This document shows, piece after piece, positions 29,223-36,323 of a stretch of DNA of 37,411 nucleotides (position 1 is its first letter; every line of letters begins with the position of its first letter). Where the stretch lies: contig SAQE01000062.1 in assembly GCA_004020545.1 (NCBI GenBank), positions 1-37,411 on the forward strand, read 5' to 3'. The stretch is from Mesorhizobium sp. (GTDB lineage: Bacteria; Pseudomonadota; Alphaproteobacteria; Rhizobiales; Rhizobiaceae). A model generated the notes under the pieces. It made no database searches, was not told the DNA's origin, and was given only the letters and a program-made list of their open reading frames with translations. The position numbers and the translations under genes were made by a program.

Positions 29223-29332
29223 CCCTACCCCCGGGCCGAACCCTCGCCGGTTCGCCGGGGGGAATGTGCCCGACAAGCATTAACGATCCGCTAACCTTAA
29301 CGATTCGCAACCGAACACATCCGACGCCGTTA

Positions 29333-29381
29333 ACGCATGTCGCCCAAAAGCGTGCAGCGGTTTGGGGGAAACGGCATGCGT
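29333..29381. repeat. RIME-like palindromic element, second type
   Basis: ACGCATG (29333-29339) and CATGCGT (29375-29381) close a hairpin whose interior holds CAAAAGCGTGCAGCGGTTTG. It is followed by GCGCGTTGCCCGAAT, also found at 25564-25578. It lies between the hybrid kinase and the lipoprotein gene; nothing else is seen in 29223-29500. Confidence 0.6.
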
Positions 29382-29515
29382 AAAGCAGAACCAAAGCGCG
29401 TTGCCCGAATCCGTTTCGGGGCTCTGGTCAGACGCTGGTCCGATGCTCGCTGCGGTAATCCGTCCGTTGGCGATCCAGCCGCTGCTGGGTTATAAATTAG
29501 CCGGGGGTGCTGCTG

Positions 29516-29863
29516 ATGTTCGGTCGAATTCTATCTCTCGTTCTCTGCCCGGTGCTGCTTGCGGCCACCGGCTGCGCGCGCAGCGACGACGGTACGGTGA
29601 TCATTCCGCGACAGCTCGACGTCAGGCGTGTCTGGGACAAGCCTCCGCAGCAGGCGCAAGTGAGCCCGCCGCCGGTGGCAGCCGGCGTCTTTCCGGCGCC
29701 TCCCGAGCCGGCAAGATCGGCGCCGCGCAGATATCGGAAGCCACCGCCGGCAATGCGGCCAGTGGATACGCAGTTGCCGGATGCGTCTTCCGGCCCGGAG
29801 AAGGCGCTGGCCTGCCACAATGTCAGCGAGCCCGGCAAACGCTTTCGCGTCGTGTGCGAATAA
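29516..29863 (+). CDS. Small Pro-rich lipoprotein, 115 residues
   Basis: The product begins MFGRILSLVLCPVLLAATGC, a lipoprotein signal with lipobox A-A-T-G-C. The mature part is Pro/Ala-rich with basic residues (SPPPVAAGVFPAPPEPAR, RRYRKPPPAM) and ends CHNVSEPGKRFRVVCE, with two Cys that could pair. ATG 29516 has GGGGG 8 nt upstream; a GTG at 29507 is in frame but has no spacing for a ribosome-binding site. No family recognised. It is likely a periplasmic-face lipoprotein. Its stop codon is followed at once by a composite repeat. Confidence 0.75.
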   Translation: MFGRILSLVLCPVLLAATGCARSDDGTVIIPRQLDVRRVWDKPPQQAQVSPPPVAAGVFPAPPEPARSAPRRYRKPPPAMRPVDTQLPDASSGPEKALACHNVSEPGKRFRVVCE

Positions 29864-30055
29864 AGCATGTCTCCCGAAAGTAGGAACCGGTTTCCGGACC
29901 AAGACATGCGCAAATCAAAACCCTAAAGCGCACCAAGCGAATCTGAAGGATTCGCGACGCGCTTTCAGTTCCCTGGAGCAATTCCAAGAAAGAGCGATTC
30001 CAGGAAAAGTGCGCGACCCTCCTCCGTCCGCTGAACCGCTCCAGCACTGGCGGTC
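29864..30055. repeat. Composite RIME-like repeat (copy 5)
   Basis: Two repeat types in tandem. First, GCATGTCTCCCGAAAG... CCGGTTTCCGGACC...GACATGCGC; then GGAGCAATTCC...TTCCAGGAAAAGTGCG and CTGAACCGCTCCAG. The element fills the whole gap between the lipoprotein gene and the convergent DUF2865-like gene ending at 30070. Confidence 0.75.
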
Positions 30056-30069
30056 GAAGCCGGCCAGGA

Positions 30070-30996
30070 TCAATCCGCCGGGAAAAAGGCAGGGCCGATC
30101 ATCCGCACCGGCCGCGATCCGGCCGGCATGGGCGGCGCCTGGTCTTCCGCCGCGCCGGTTTCGGCTGCGGTCGCACGGACCTCCGCTGCCGCAGCCGCGG
30201 GCGGCGGAATATCCGAAACCGTCCCGAGATCGGGTTTTGCCGTCGGCAACGGGATGATGGCGTTTTGCATGTTGCCCGGCGTCACGGTGCGCGCCCTGAA
30301 CTCGGCCACGCGCTGATGGTAGCGCTTGAGGTCGCAAGCCTTGAAGCTGGAATCGTCGCGATACCGGAAGGCGGTTGGAAGCTCGGTATATGGCTTGCGC
30401 GTGTCGACCGCGACCATCTGGTCGGTCTCGAGGTTCGGATCGCTCAGCGTATAGAGATCGACGCTGGGATCGTCGCAGATATAGCGACACTGATCGACGG
30501 TGTCCTTGAGATCGGCGCCTTGCGTGAATTGCGAGTTCAGCGCCGGGAAGAAGTAGCCGTCCGAAAGGCGCACGCAAAACAGCATCGCATTGCTGCCGAA
30601 CGTCGTGCCGGAGGATTGCGGCTTGGCCGCGGGCTGCCGTTTGGGCGCCGACTGGCAACCGAGCGCGGCATATCTCGCCTGCGGATCGTCGCGGCGCGAA
30701 TTGCCGATGCTGGCGATCCGGCGCTGCACCTCGGCCCTGCTCCTGGCAAGGTCGGCGCAGGCGTTGAAGAAGCCGCCCATCGCGCTGCTGGCGGAGCAGC
30801 GGCGCTGCCTTTCGATGCCCTGGATCGCGGCAAGCTGACGCCGCAGTTGGGCAAGCTCCGGACCGGCCGCACCGCGCCCGGCAAGCACCTGGCTTCTGAG
30901 TACGCCGCAAGGATCAGCGTGAGAAACCGCTGCAAATGCCACCAACGCAGTAACAGCCAGGAGAGGGGTCGTGAGGAATCGCAGATTGGTTGCCAC
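30070..30996 (-). CDS. Exported DUF2865-like protein
   Basis: A 308-residue protein with an N-terminal signal peptide (RFLTTPLLAVTALVAFAAVSHADP). A predicted helical segment follows (ELAQLRRQLAAIQGIERQRRC), then the conserved core NAMLFCVRLSDGYFFPALNSQ, DQCRYICDDPSVDLYTLSDP and ELPTAFRYRDDSSFKACDL. The CDPSVDLY-type segment with paired cysteines is characteristic of DUF2865, a family of exported alphaproteobacterial proteins of unknown function. The C-terminal region is Pro/Ala-rich and probably unstructured. The start is GTG 30996, with no in-frame ATG upstream. It ends next to a composite repeat. Confidence 0.82.
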   Translation of the reverse strand: MATNLRFLTTPLLAVTALVAFAAVSHADPCGVLRSQVLAGRGAAGPELAQLRRQLAAIQGIERQRRCSASSAMGGFFNACADLARSRAEVQRRIASIGNSRRDDPQARYAALGCQSAPKRQPAAKPQSSGTTFGSNAMLFCVRLSDGYFFPALNSQFTQGADLKDTVDQCRYICDDPSVDLYTLSDPNLETDQMVAVDTRKPYTELPTAFRYRDDSSFKACDLKRYHQRVAEFRARTVTPGNMQNAIIPLPTAKPDLGTVSDIPPPAAAAAEVRATAAETGAAEDQAPPMPAGSRPVRMIGPAFFPAD

Positions 30997-31060
30997 CTCA
31001 AACCCATCTCAAGCTCTAACCTAATACAAGCTTCGGCTAAATGAGTTTATTGCGATGTTC

Positions 31061-31106
31061 GTAAGGTAAAATGCCTCAGTTGACCTTACTATATATGTGT
31101 TATGCT
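31061..31106 (+). promoter_or_regulatory. Candidate promoter with overlapping dyad
   Basis: GTAAGGT (31061-31067) and ACCTTAC (31083-31089) are perfect inverted repeats. They overlap a TTGACC -35-like element (31080-31085), with TATGCT (31101-31106) as a possible -10 at a short 15-bp spacing. The region 30997-31175 is unusually A/T-rich. It could drive the gene at 31480 or a small RNA. Confidence 0.35.
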
Positions 31107-31175
31107 CGGTACTGTAAAATGAATATTACGCTTTCATTTCAAGATTGAGACAGTAGCCGAAGAAAATTTCCGCAC

Positions 31176-31379
31176 CTGGAGCAATCCCAGGAAAGGTGCT
31201 TAGCGGTTTTCCGTTCGAAACGCATAAAAACAAATACTTAAAGCATGTCTCCCGAAAGTGGGACCGGTTTCCGGACCAAGACATGCGCAAAAACAAAGAC
31301 CTAAGGCGCAGAAGCGAATCTGAAAGATCGCGGCTTTAGAGCGGGTCAGCAACTCTGTGAAAAGCTGAACCGCTCCAGC
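31176..31379. repeat. Long composite RIME-like repeat (copy 6)
   Basis: Both repeat types are nested. GGAGCAATCCCAGGAAAGG opens the element, GCATGTCTCCCGAAAGTGGG to GACATGCGC forms the middle, and GCTGAACCGCTCC closes it. The same middle unit occurs at 29864-29910. No gene is seen between 30997 and 31479. Confidence 0.78.
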
Positions 31380-31479
31380 CGATGCCCGTGTCGGTCGCAC
31401 CGCGCCTGCGATCACGGACTGCTGATGAAACCTCTGACCGGCATTTCACGTTATCTGTCCAGCGCGAGGGAGACTGAGG

Positions 31480-31695
31480 ATGTCCATTCACTTCACCGTC
31501 TCTGGCCTGACCCGGAACCTGATCCATTCGCTTGGACTGGATCACGAGCGGGCGCCGAGGCATCTGACACCGGAGCAGAATCTGCTGCTGGAATGCTACC
31601 TGGCAGGGCAGATTCCGGAATCGGCCTGGAACGACTATGTCTTCGAGATGCCGGAACTGGAAAAGCACGTCACCGCAAGGCAAGCCGCAGGCTGA
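31480..31695 (+). CDS. Hypothetical small protein, 71 residues
   Basis: The product (MSIHFTVSGLTRNLIHSLGL, then a helical acidic part LTPEQNLLLECYLAGQIPES and AWNDYVFEMPELEKHV) has no signal peptide or membrane segment. A purine-rich GAGGGAGACTGAGG precedes the ATG. Composition and codon use look coding, but I recognise no family. It stands alone between a long repeat and a convergent gene 33 bp away. Confidence 0.6.
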   Translation: MSIHFTVSGLTRNLIHSLGLDHERAPRHLTPEQNLLLECYLAGQIPESAWNDYVFEMPELEKHVTARQAAG

Positions 31696-31728
31696 CGGCA
31701 GTCCGCATCGCGACGATGCCGGCGCTCG

Positions 31729-32097
31729 CTATTGCTTCGGCGAATTGAACTGAAGCGTAAAGACGTTGCCGGCAATTCCTTGCGCCAGTGCAGGCGAAAA
31801 GCTGAGCGGCAGGCAGTTTCGCAGGGCGGCGGTAGCCGCGTCGACATAGGCCTGCCGCGCCTTGTCATCGCCGCCGACCTTGATCGCCGTTGGCTTCGGC
31901 GGGCCGATCAGCGTGCCGTCGCGCTTGAAGCTGAAGCTCAAGGTGACCGAGGCATTCCCGGAATTGGCGGGTGGTGTCCAGCACGCCTGCAGAGCGGCGC
32001 CGACCTCGTTCATGGTGTTGAGCGACGCAGCATTCGCTGGAATGGGTGCCGCCAGCAGCACGCCAGCGATCGCCGAAAGTCTTGCCATGCTTCTCAT
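31729..32097 (-). CDS. Exported TonB/TolA C-terminal-like protein
   Basis: A 122-residue protein with a signal peptide (MARLSAIAGVLLAAPIPANA). The mature part, LQACWTPPANSGNASVTLSFSF, KRDGTLIGPPKPT and CLPLSFSPALAQGIAGNVFTL, resembles the small alpha/beta fold at the C-terminus of TolA and TonB. Unlike those proteins it has no membrane anchor or long spacer, so it would be a free periplasmic module. ATG 32097 is preceded by GAGGA. Its partner is unknown. Confidence 0.75.
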   Translation of the reverse strand: MRSMARLSAIAGVLLAAPIPANAASLNTMNEVGAALQACWTPPANSGNASVTLSFSFKRDGTLIGPPKPTAIKVGGDDKARQAYVDAATAALRNCLPLSFSPALAQGIAGNVFTLQFNSPKQ

Positions 32098-32364
32098 CGC
32101 GGGTCCTCGTCGCGTTCCGTTCGCCCGTTCGCCGCACGGCATGGTACGACCAACGAGGGAGATGACAATAGGATTTCAACCGCGCCGATACCGGCGAAGT
32201 CATGTTGTCATGATGCCGGCGCAACCGTGGCCACGAAAGCAAAAGGCCGGCATCGAGCCGACCTTTCCTTCGCCTCGGCATCGCGCCAGTACATCCGTGG
32301 TCGCGGCGAGGACCGGACCACTAGACAGGGCTTTGGTTAACGAACCCCTAACTCCGCGACCTCT

Positions 32365-33285
32365 CTAACTCGCGGCCTGCGCCTTCACATGGGCGATGTA
32401 GCCACGCACGTCGCCGGCCGGCTCGGCATAGGCCTTGCCGAGCTTCTTCTCGATCGCAGCCATGTAGTCCTTCGCCCAACCGGGTAGCGCGTAGTCGATC
32501 ACGGCCAGGAACTCGAGCGTTGCCGCCAGGCGGATGTCGGCGATCGACGGGTTGTTGCCGCCGATGAACGGCTTGCCGTCCCTGAAGAAGCTGTGAAAGA
32601 CCTCCAGCGGCTCCGCGACCGCTGCGGCAGCCGCCTTCTGAGCCTCCGATTTCTTGTCGGGAAGGGCATCGCTGTGGCCGACCTCGCCGGCATATTGCGG
32701 AAAGCCGAGCGCCGGATAGGTGGCTCTGGCCACATAGGGATAGAGCGTGCCGACCAGATAGAACATGGCGCTGTCGACCATTGCCCGCTTGGCCGGAGCC
32801 TTTGGATAGAATTTGTCCAGCCCGTGCTTGTTGGAGAGGTACTGCATGATGGCGCAGCTTTCCCAAAGCACGCCGCGCGGCAGCCCTTTGTCCTCGATCA
32901 TCGGCGTCAGATGCGCCGGGTTCCGCGCCAGGAATTCTGGCGTGCGCGTCAGACCCCAGGCGTCGGTCTCCGCGGGATCTAGCCCGGCCGCCCGCGCGAA
33001 AACCCGGACCGTCATGTTGTTGACGCTGGGCCGCAGCATACTGAGCTTTATCCCAAGTTTCTTGGCAGGCTTGGCCTTTGCCTTAGGCGCGGCTTTTGCC
33101 GTCGCTTTAGGCGCGGCCTTTGCCGTCGCTTTGGGCGCGGCCTTTGCCGTCGCTTTGGGCGCGGGCTTGGCCGACACCTTGGCGGCGGTTGTCGCCTTTG
33201 CCGCGGCCTTCGCCGCCGGCTTTGCGGCCTTCGCCGCTGATTTGGCCCCGGCCTTCTTGGTTCCTTTCGTGGCTGCCTTTGCCAT
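32365..33285 (-). CDS. Glutathione S-transferase-like protein with histone-H1-like Lys/Ala tail
   Basis: Residues 1-76 are almost only Lys, Ala, Pro and Thr, including the repeated octad PKATAKAA, and resemble histone H1 or bacterial H1-like tails. Residues 77-306 form a GST. The thioredoxin-like part has SVNNMTVRVFARAAGL, the cis-Pro segment AHLTPMIEDKG and ESCAIMQYLSNKHG; the helical C-domain has FIGGNNPSIADIRLAATLEF, with the conserved Asp cap. ATG 33285 has GGGAGGA upstream, and the tail is in frame from that start. It lies 21 bp downstream of a VOC gene, so the two form an operon, plausibly for electrophile detoxification. The tail could tether the enzyme to nucleic acid; this is inference. 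Confidence 0.85.
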   Translation of the reverse strand: MAKAATKGTKKAGAKSAAKAAKPAAKAAAKATTAAKVSAKPAPKATAKAAPKATAKAAPKATAKAAPKAKAKPAKKLGIKLSMLRPSVNNMTVRVFARAAGLDPAETDAWGLTRTPEFLARNPAHLTPMIEDKGLPRGVLWESCAIMQYLSNKHGLDKFYPKAPAKRAMVDSAMFYLVGTLYPYVARATYPALGFPQYAGEVGHSDALPDKKSEAQKAAAAAVAEPLEVFHSFFRDGKPFIGGNNPSIADIRLAATLEFLAVIDYALPGWAKDYMAAIEKKLGKAYAEPAGDVRGYIAHVKAQAAS

Positions 33286-33306
33286 TTGATCCTCCCTCTG
33301 ACCTGC

Positions 33307-33888
33307 TCAGTATGGATTCTTAGCCGCCCGGCTCTCGGACAATGTTTGACGCGACCGCTCGATCAGCGCCTGGATGGCGTCGGCAAGGTGCACTTCGGCG
33401 ATTGCATAGTCGCCGCGCGCGACGCGGATCTTATGCGCCTCCATCAGCACGTCAGCATGGCCGAAGCCGGCCGGCGGCTCGAAGCGGTAGGAGGCAAGTT
33501 CGATCAGCAGGCCAAGCGGATCCTCGAAATAGATCGAATCCATGAAGCCGCGGTCCTTGACGCCGCTGTGCTTGATGCCGCGCTCGTCGAGCCGGGCGAC
33601 CGCCTGCAGGAACGTCACCCGCGACACCGAGAACGCGATGTGGTGGACACAGCCGATATCGGTCGGCGTCCGCCGCTTGACCGGGGTTCGACTCTCGTCG
33701 GTGAAGACGGTGATCAGCCGGCCGTCGCCGGGGTCGAAATAGAGATGGCTTTCGCTCGCCTTATCGAGATTGGGTTGCTCGAAGATGAAGGGCATGCCGA
33801 GCATGCCCTCCCAGAAATCGATCGAGGTCTGACGATCGGCGCCGACCAGCGTGATGTGATGGACGCCTTGCGATTGTAGTTTCTGCAT
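33307..33888 (-). CDS. VOC-family (glyoxalase/dioxygenase-like) protein
   Basis: A 193-residue protein with two VOC half-modules. Candidate metal ligands are the His in GVHHITLVG, the His in CVHHIAFSV and the Glu in GLLIELASYRF. FVFxxP-type and DRGFMDSIYFEDPLG segments match extradiol dioxygenase-like VOC proteins. ATG 33888 is preceded by GGGAGGAG. It is the first gene of a two-gene operon with the GST-like protein, suggesting joint handling of reactive aromatic or carbonyl compounds. The substrate cannot be told. Confidence 0.85.
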   Translation of the reverse strand: MQKLQSQGVHHITLVGADRQTSIDFWEGMLGMPFIFEQPNLDKASESHLYFDPGDGRLITVFTDESRTPVKRRTPTDIGCVHHIAFSVSRVTFLQAVARLDERGIKHSGVKDRGFMDSIYFEDPLGLLIELASYRFEPPAGFGHADVLMEAHKIRVARGDYAIAEVHLADAIQALIERSRQTLSESRAAKNPY

Positions 33889-34047
33889 TGGCTCCTCCCG
33901 CCGCCTCGCTCGCCTCTTTTGCTGGGCAAGTTCGAAGCCGCAACCCTAGTGCCTTGGCCAAGGATTATCACACAATGCTAATTCAATCGGCAACGCCACG
34001 CCAGAAGAGATGCGCGACGCAGTGCAAGGCGGAGTGACGGGGAGAGT

Positions 34048-34122
34048 TGGTACGCCCAAGGGGAATCGAACCCCTGTTCCCGCCGTGAGAGGGCGGTGTC
34101 CTGACCGCTAGACGATGGGCGC
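34048..34122 (-). tRNA. tRNA-Glu (anticodon CTC)
   Basis: On the minus strand, the acceptor GCGCCCA (34116-34122) pairs with TGGGCGT (34052-34058), with one G-U pair. The T-loop GGTTCGATTCC is intact, and the anticodon stem CCGCC/GGCGG encloses a 7-nt loop with anticodon CTC (34087-34089 on the plus strand). The CCA end is encoded (34048-34050). Confidence 0.96.
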
Positions 34123-34124
34123 GC

Positions 34125-34634
34125 TCAAGAACCGGCTACATAGGATGACGGCCGCGAAAAAGCAACTGGGGTTTCAGCTTGTTCGCGGACTATGCCGAAT
34201 GGCCCAATCAACCTCGCCGTTTCGGCTCGATCAGGTCCCAGATTGCCGTAGAGGTCGGCGAACACCGCCACCGTGCCATAGGCCTCATGGCGCGGCGCTT
34301 CGCGGAACTCGACGCCCCTGCCAAGCATCGCCTGGTGGTCGCGCGCAAAGTCGTCCGTTTCGAGGAAGAGAAACACCCGGCCGCCGGTCTGGTCACCGAT
34401 GCGGCTCGCCTGCATTTCGCCTGACGCTTCCGCCAAGAGCAGCCGCGCGCCCTGCCCGTTTGCCGGCGTGACCGTCACCCAGCGCTTGCCGCCGCCGAGG
34501 TCGACATCGTCGGCCAGCACGAAGCCGAGCCGCTCGACATACCAGGCGATCGCCTCGTCATAGTTCCCGACGACGAGCGCCACGGTCGCAACGCTGCGGT
34601 TTTCGGCAAAGCCGCTCATTTGTTGCGGGCTCAT
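34125..34634 (-). CDS. VOC-family protein with frameshifted C-terminus
   Basis: A glyoxalase-fold protein (VATVALVVGNYDEAIAWYVER, GGKRWVTVTPANG, IGDQTGGRVFLFLETDDF, EAYGTVAVFADLYGN). Family members usually end within a few residues of an Asn-x-Trp-Asp-Leu motif after DLYGN. Here the frame changes after DLYGNL: the next frame over encodes WDLIEPKRRG and a stop at 34208-34210. The actual frame adds about 37 unrelated residues and stops 2 bp from tRNA-Glu. A 2-bp deletion explains this. The start ATG 34634 overlaps the stop of the upstream gene by 4 bp, so it is translationally coupled. It may still fold, since the last strand is affected only at its end. Confidence 0.8.
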   Translation of the reverse strand: MSPQQMSGFAENRSVATVALVVGNYDEAIAWYVERLGFVLADDVDLGGGKRWVTVTPANGQGARLLLAEASGEMQASRIGDQTGGRVFLFLETDDFARDHQAMLGRGVEFREAPRHEAYGTVAVFADLYGNLGPDRAETARLIGPFGIVREQAETPVAFSRPSSYVAGS

Positions 34635-35014
34635 TTGTTACGGATTGGGAACTGGCCGATCATGCGACGCTCGGCAATGTCGTAGACGAAGATGGCGCGG
34701 CTGCCGTCGGCGAGCTCGGTATCGATCGACAGTCGGTTGCCGGAGAGCGACTGGCTGACCACCTTGGCGCCGACCGGCAGCACAATATCGCCGCCGAGCG
34801 GCGCCCCGGCCGGAGCCTGGACGTCGCCGGCAGGCGCCGAACCCGCGCCAGGTGCATTGCGGGCTTTGTAGACAAGCGCTCCGATCACCACCATAAGGGC
34901 GAGGAAGAGAAGGCCGAGATTGACGATCATGAAGCGGATGAGCTTCCTGCGCACTTTTTCGGCCGCGGGATCGAGCGGCTTTTCCTCATCTTCTTCGGCG
35001 ACAGGCCGGGCCAT
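34631..35014 (-). CDS. Single-pass membrane protein, 127 residues (DUF6476-like)
   Basis: The N-terminus is charged and cytoplasmic (MARPVAEEDEEKPLDPAAEK), followed by one transmembrane helix (about residues 28-48, FMIVNLGLLFLALMVVIGAL) and a Pro/Ala-rich linker. The periplasmic domain is a small beta-rich fold (GDIVLPVGAKVVSQSLSGN, LADGSRAIFVYDIAERRMIG). Such proteins are commonly found next to rluD in rhizobia; function unknown. ATG 35014 is the natural start, divergent from rluD. It overlaps the VOC gene by 4 bp. Confidence 0.78.
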   Translation of the reverse strand: MARPVAEEDEEKPLDPAAEKVRRKLIRFMIVNLGLLFLALMVVIGALVYKARNAPGAGSAPAGDVQAPAGAPLGGDIVLPVGAKVVSQSLSGNRLSIDTELADGSRAIFVYDIAERRMIGQFPIRNK

Positions 35015-35062
35015 GGCTAAACAATCCGCAACGGGTTTCGATGAGCGCTCATAGCGAACAGA

Positions 35063-35093
35063 CCCCGATTTTGATAGGGCCCCGATTTTGATA
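35063..35093. repeat. Direct 14-bp repeat upstream of rluD
   Basis: CCCCGATTTTGATA occurs twice, at 35063-35076 and 35080-35093, with a 17-bp period. It lies in the divergent region between the membrane protein gene and rluD and overlaps the TTG start candidate of rluD. Confidence 0.7.
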
Positions 35094-36113
35094 CCGGATG
35101 AATTGGCGAGCGGCGAAGCTATGGAATTGGAAGCCGGCGCGGAAGCCGCAGGGCAGCGCCTCGACCAGTGGCTGGCCGCGAGGCTCGGCCCCGACATTTC
35201 ACGCAGCCGCGTGCAGATGCTGATCAAACAGGGCGCGGTCTCGATCGCCGGCAGACCAGTCGAGGAGGCCAAGCGCAAGATGGCCGCCGGCGAGCGCGTC
35301 TCGGTCGTCATGCCGGAGCCGGAACCTGCCGAGCCCCGGGGCGAGGCCATTCCCCTCGACATCCTTTACGAGGACGACGAGCTGATCGTCATCAACAAGC
35401 CGGCGGGGCTGGTCGTCCACCCCGGCGCCGGCAACTGGACCGGCACGCTGGTCAACGCGTTGATCCATCATTGCGGCGACAGCCTTTCCGGCATCGGCGG
35501 CGTCAAGCGGCCGGGCATCGTGCACCGGCTGGACAAGGAAACCAGCGGCGTCATGGTCGCGGCCAAGACCGACCGCGCCCACAAGGCGCTGTCGGAGGCC
35601 TTCGCCGACCATGGCCTGACCGGTGACCTCCAACGCGCCTATCTGGCGCTGGTCTGGGGCATTCCGCAGCGGCCGGCCGGCACCGTCGACGCTCCGCTCG
35701 GCCGCGCCGCTGACCGGGTCCGCCGCGCCGTGGTTCCCGAGGGCCGCGACGACGCCCGCCACGCCGTCACCCATTTCACCGTGGTCGAGCGCTTCGGCGA
35801 AGGTCAGAAGGCCTTCACCACCGCCAGCCTGGTCGAATGCCGGCTGGAGACTGGCCGCACCCACCAGATCAGGGTCCACATGGCGCATATCGGCCATCCC
35901 GTGATCGGCGATCCGGACTACGGCCAGGCCTTCCGGACCAAGGCCAACCGGCTGCCGGAACCGCTGAAAAGAGACGTCAATGCATTTTCCAGGCAGGCGC
36001 TCCACGCCTGGCTCCTTGAATTTCGGCATCCGACCACCCATCTAACGATGCGGTTCGAGGCGCCGATGCCGAGGGATATGGAGGCACTCGTCTGCGGTTT
36101 CCGCAAGCTCTGA
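35088..36113 (+). CDS. rluD: 23S rRNA pseudouridine synthase RluD
   Basis: A 341-residue pseudouridine synthase of the RluA/RluD family. An N-terminal S4 RNA-binding domain (about residues 20-85, GQRLDQWLAARL, SRSRVQMLIKQGAV) is followed by the catalytic domain, with the active-site Asp in GIVHRLDKETSG. LETGRTHQIRVHMAHIGHPVIGD and AFSRQALHAWLLEF are further hallmarks. RluD-type enzymes modify U1911, U1915 and U1917 of 23S rRNA helix 69. The open frame begins at TTG 35088; ATG 35121 (MELEAGAEAAGQ) is an equally reasonable start, and neither has a strong ribosome-binding site. It precedes rpoH, an order common in rhizobia. Confidence 0.93.
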   Translation: MIPDELASGEAMELEAGAEAAGQRLDQWLAARLGPDISRSRVQMLIKQGAVSIAGRPVEEAKRKMAAGERVSVVMPEPEPAEPRGEAIPLDILYEDDELIVINKPAGLVVHPGAGNWTGTLVNALIHHCGDSLSGIGGVKRPGIVHRLDKETSGVMVAAKTDRAHKALSEAFADHGLTGDLQRAYLALVWGIPQRPAGTVDAPLGRAADRVRRAVVPEGRDDARHAVTHFTVVERFGEGQKAFTTASLVECRLETGRTHQIRVHMAHIGHPVIGDPDYGQAFRTKANRLPEPLKRDVNAFSRQALHAWLLEFRHPTTHLTMRFEAPMPRDMEALVCGFRKL

Positions 36114-36161
36114 ACCAGTCATCAAGACGCTTCAAACCAGCCATCAAAAAACCTGACTGGC

Positions 36162-36233
36162 GTTGTTCACTTCAACGTGACACACTGTTTCGTGTTGAAC
36201 AAAAGCTGTCCTTTCTGGTTTTGTTCCTATATA
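36162..36233 (+). promoter_or_regulatory. Candidate rpoH promoter region
   Basis: The 210 bp between rluD and rpoH is A/T-rich. TTCAAC (36171-36176) and GTTGAA (36194-36199) form a spaced dyad, and TATATA (36228-36233) is a good -10 candidate without a clear -35 at 17 bp. GTTGAA is close to the CTTGAA -35 of heat-shock promoters, but its spacing to TATATA is too long. Exact elements are uncertain. Confidence 0.3.
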
Positions 36234-36323
36234 TACCCGCTTGCCGCGAATGAGCCTTAGGCATTCGCGTCATATGCCCGCCGCGTTACGGGGGCACCAC
36301 TCTAATGGAGAGGGGGCGCTATC

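Noticed and set aside
29880-29905. GGAAC at about 29882 as an EcfG promoter
   Set aside because: No CGTT follows at 16-17 bp, and the site lies in a repeat element.
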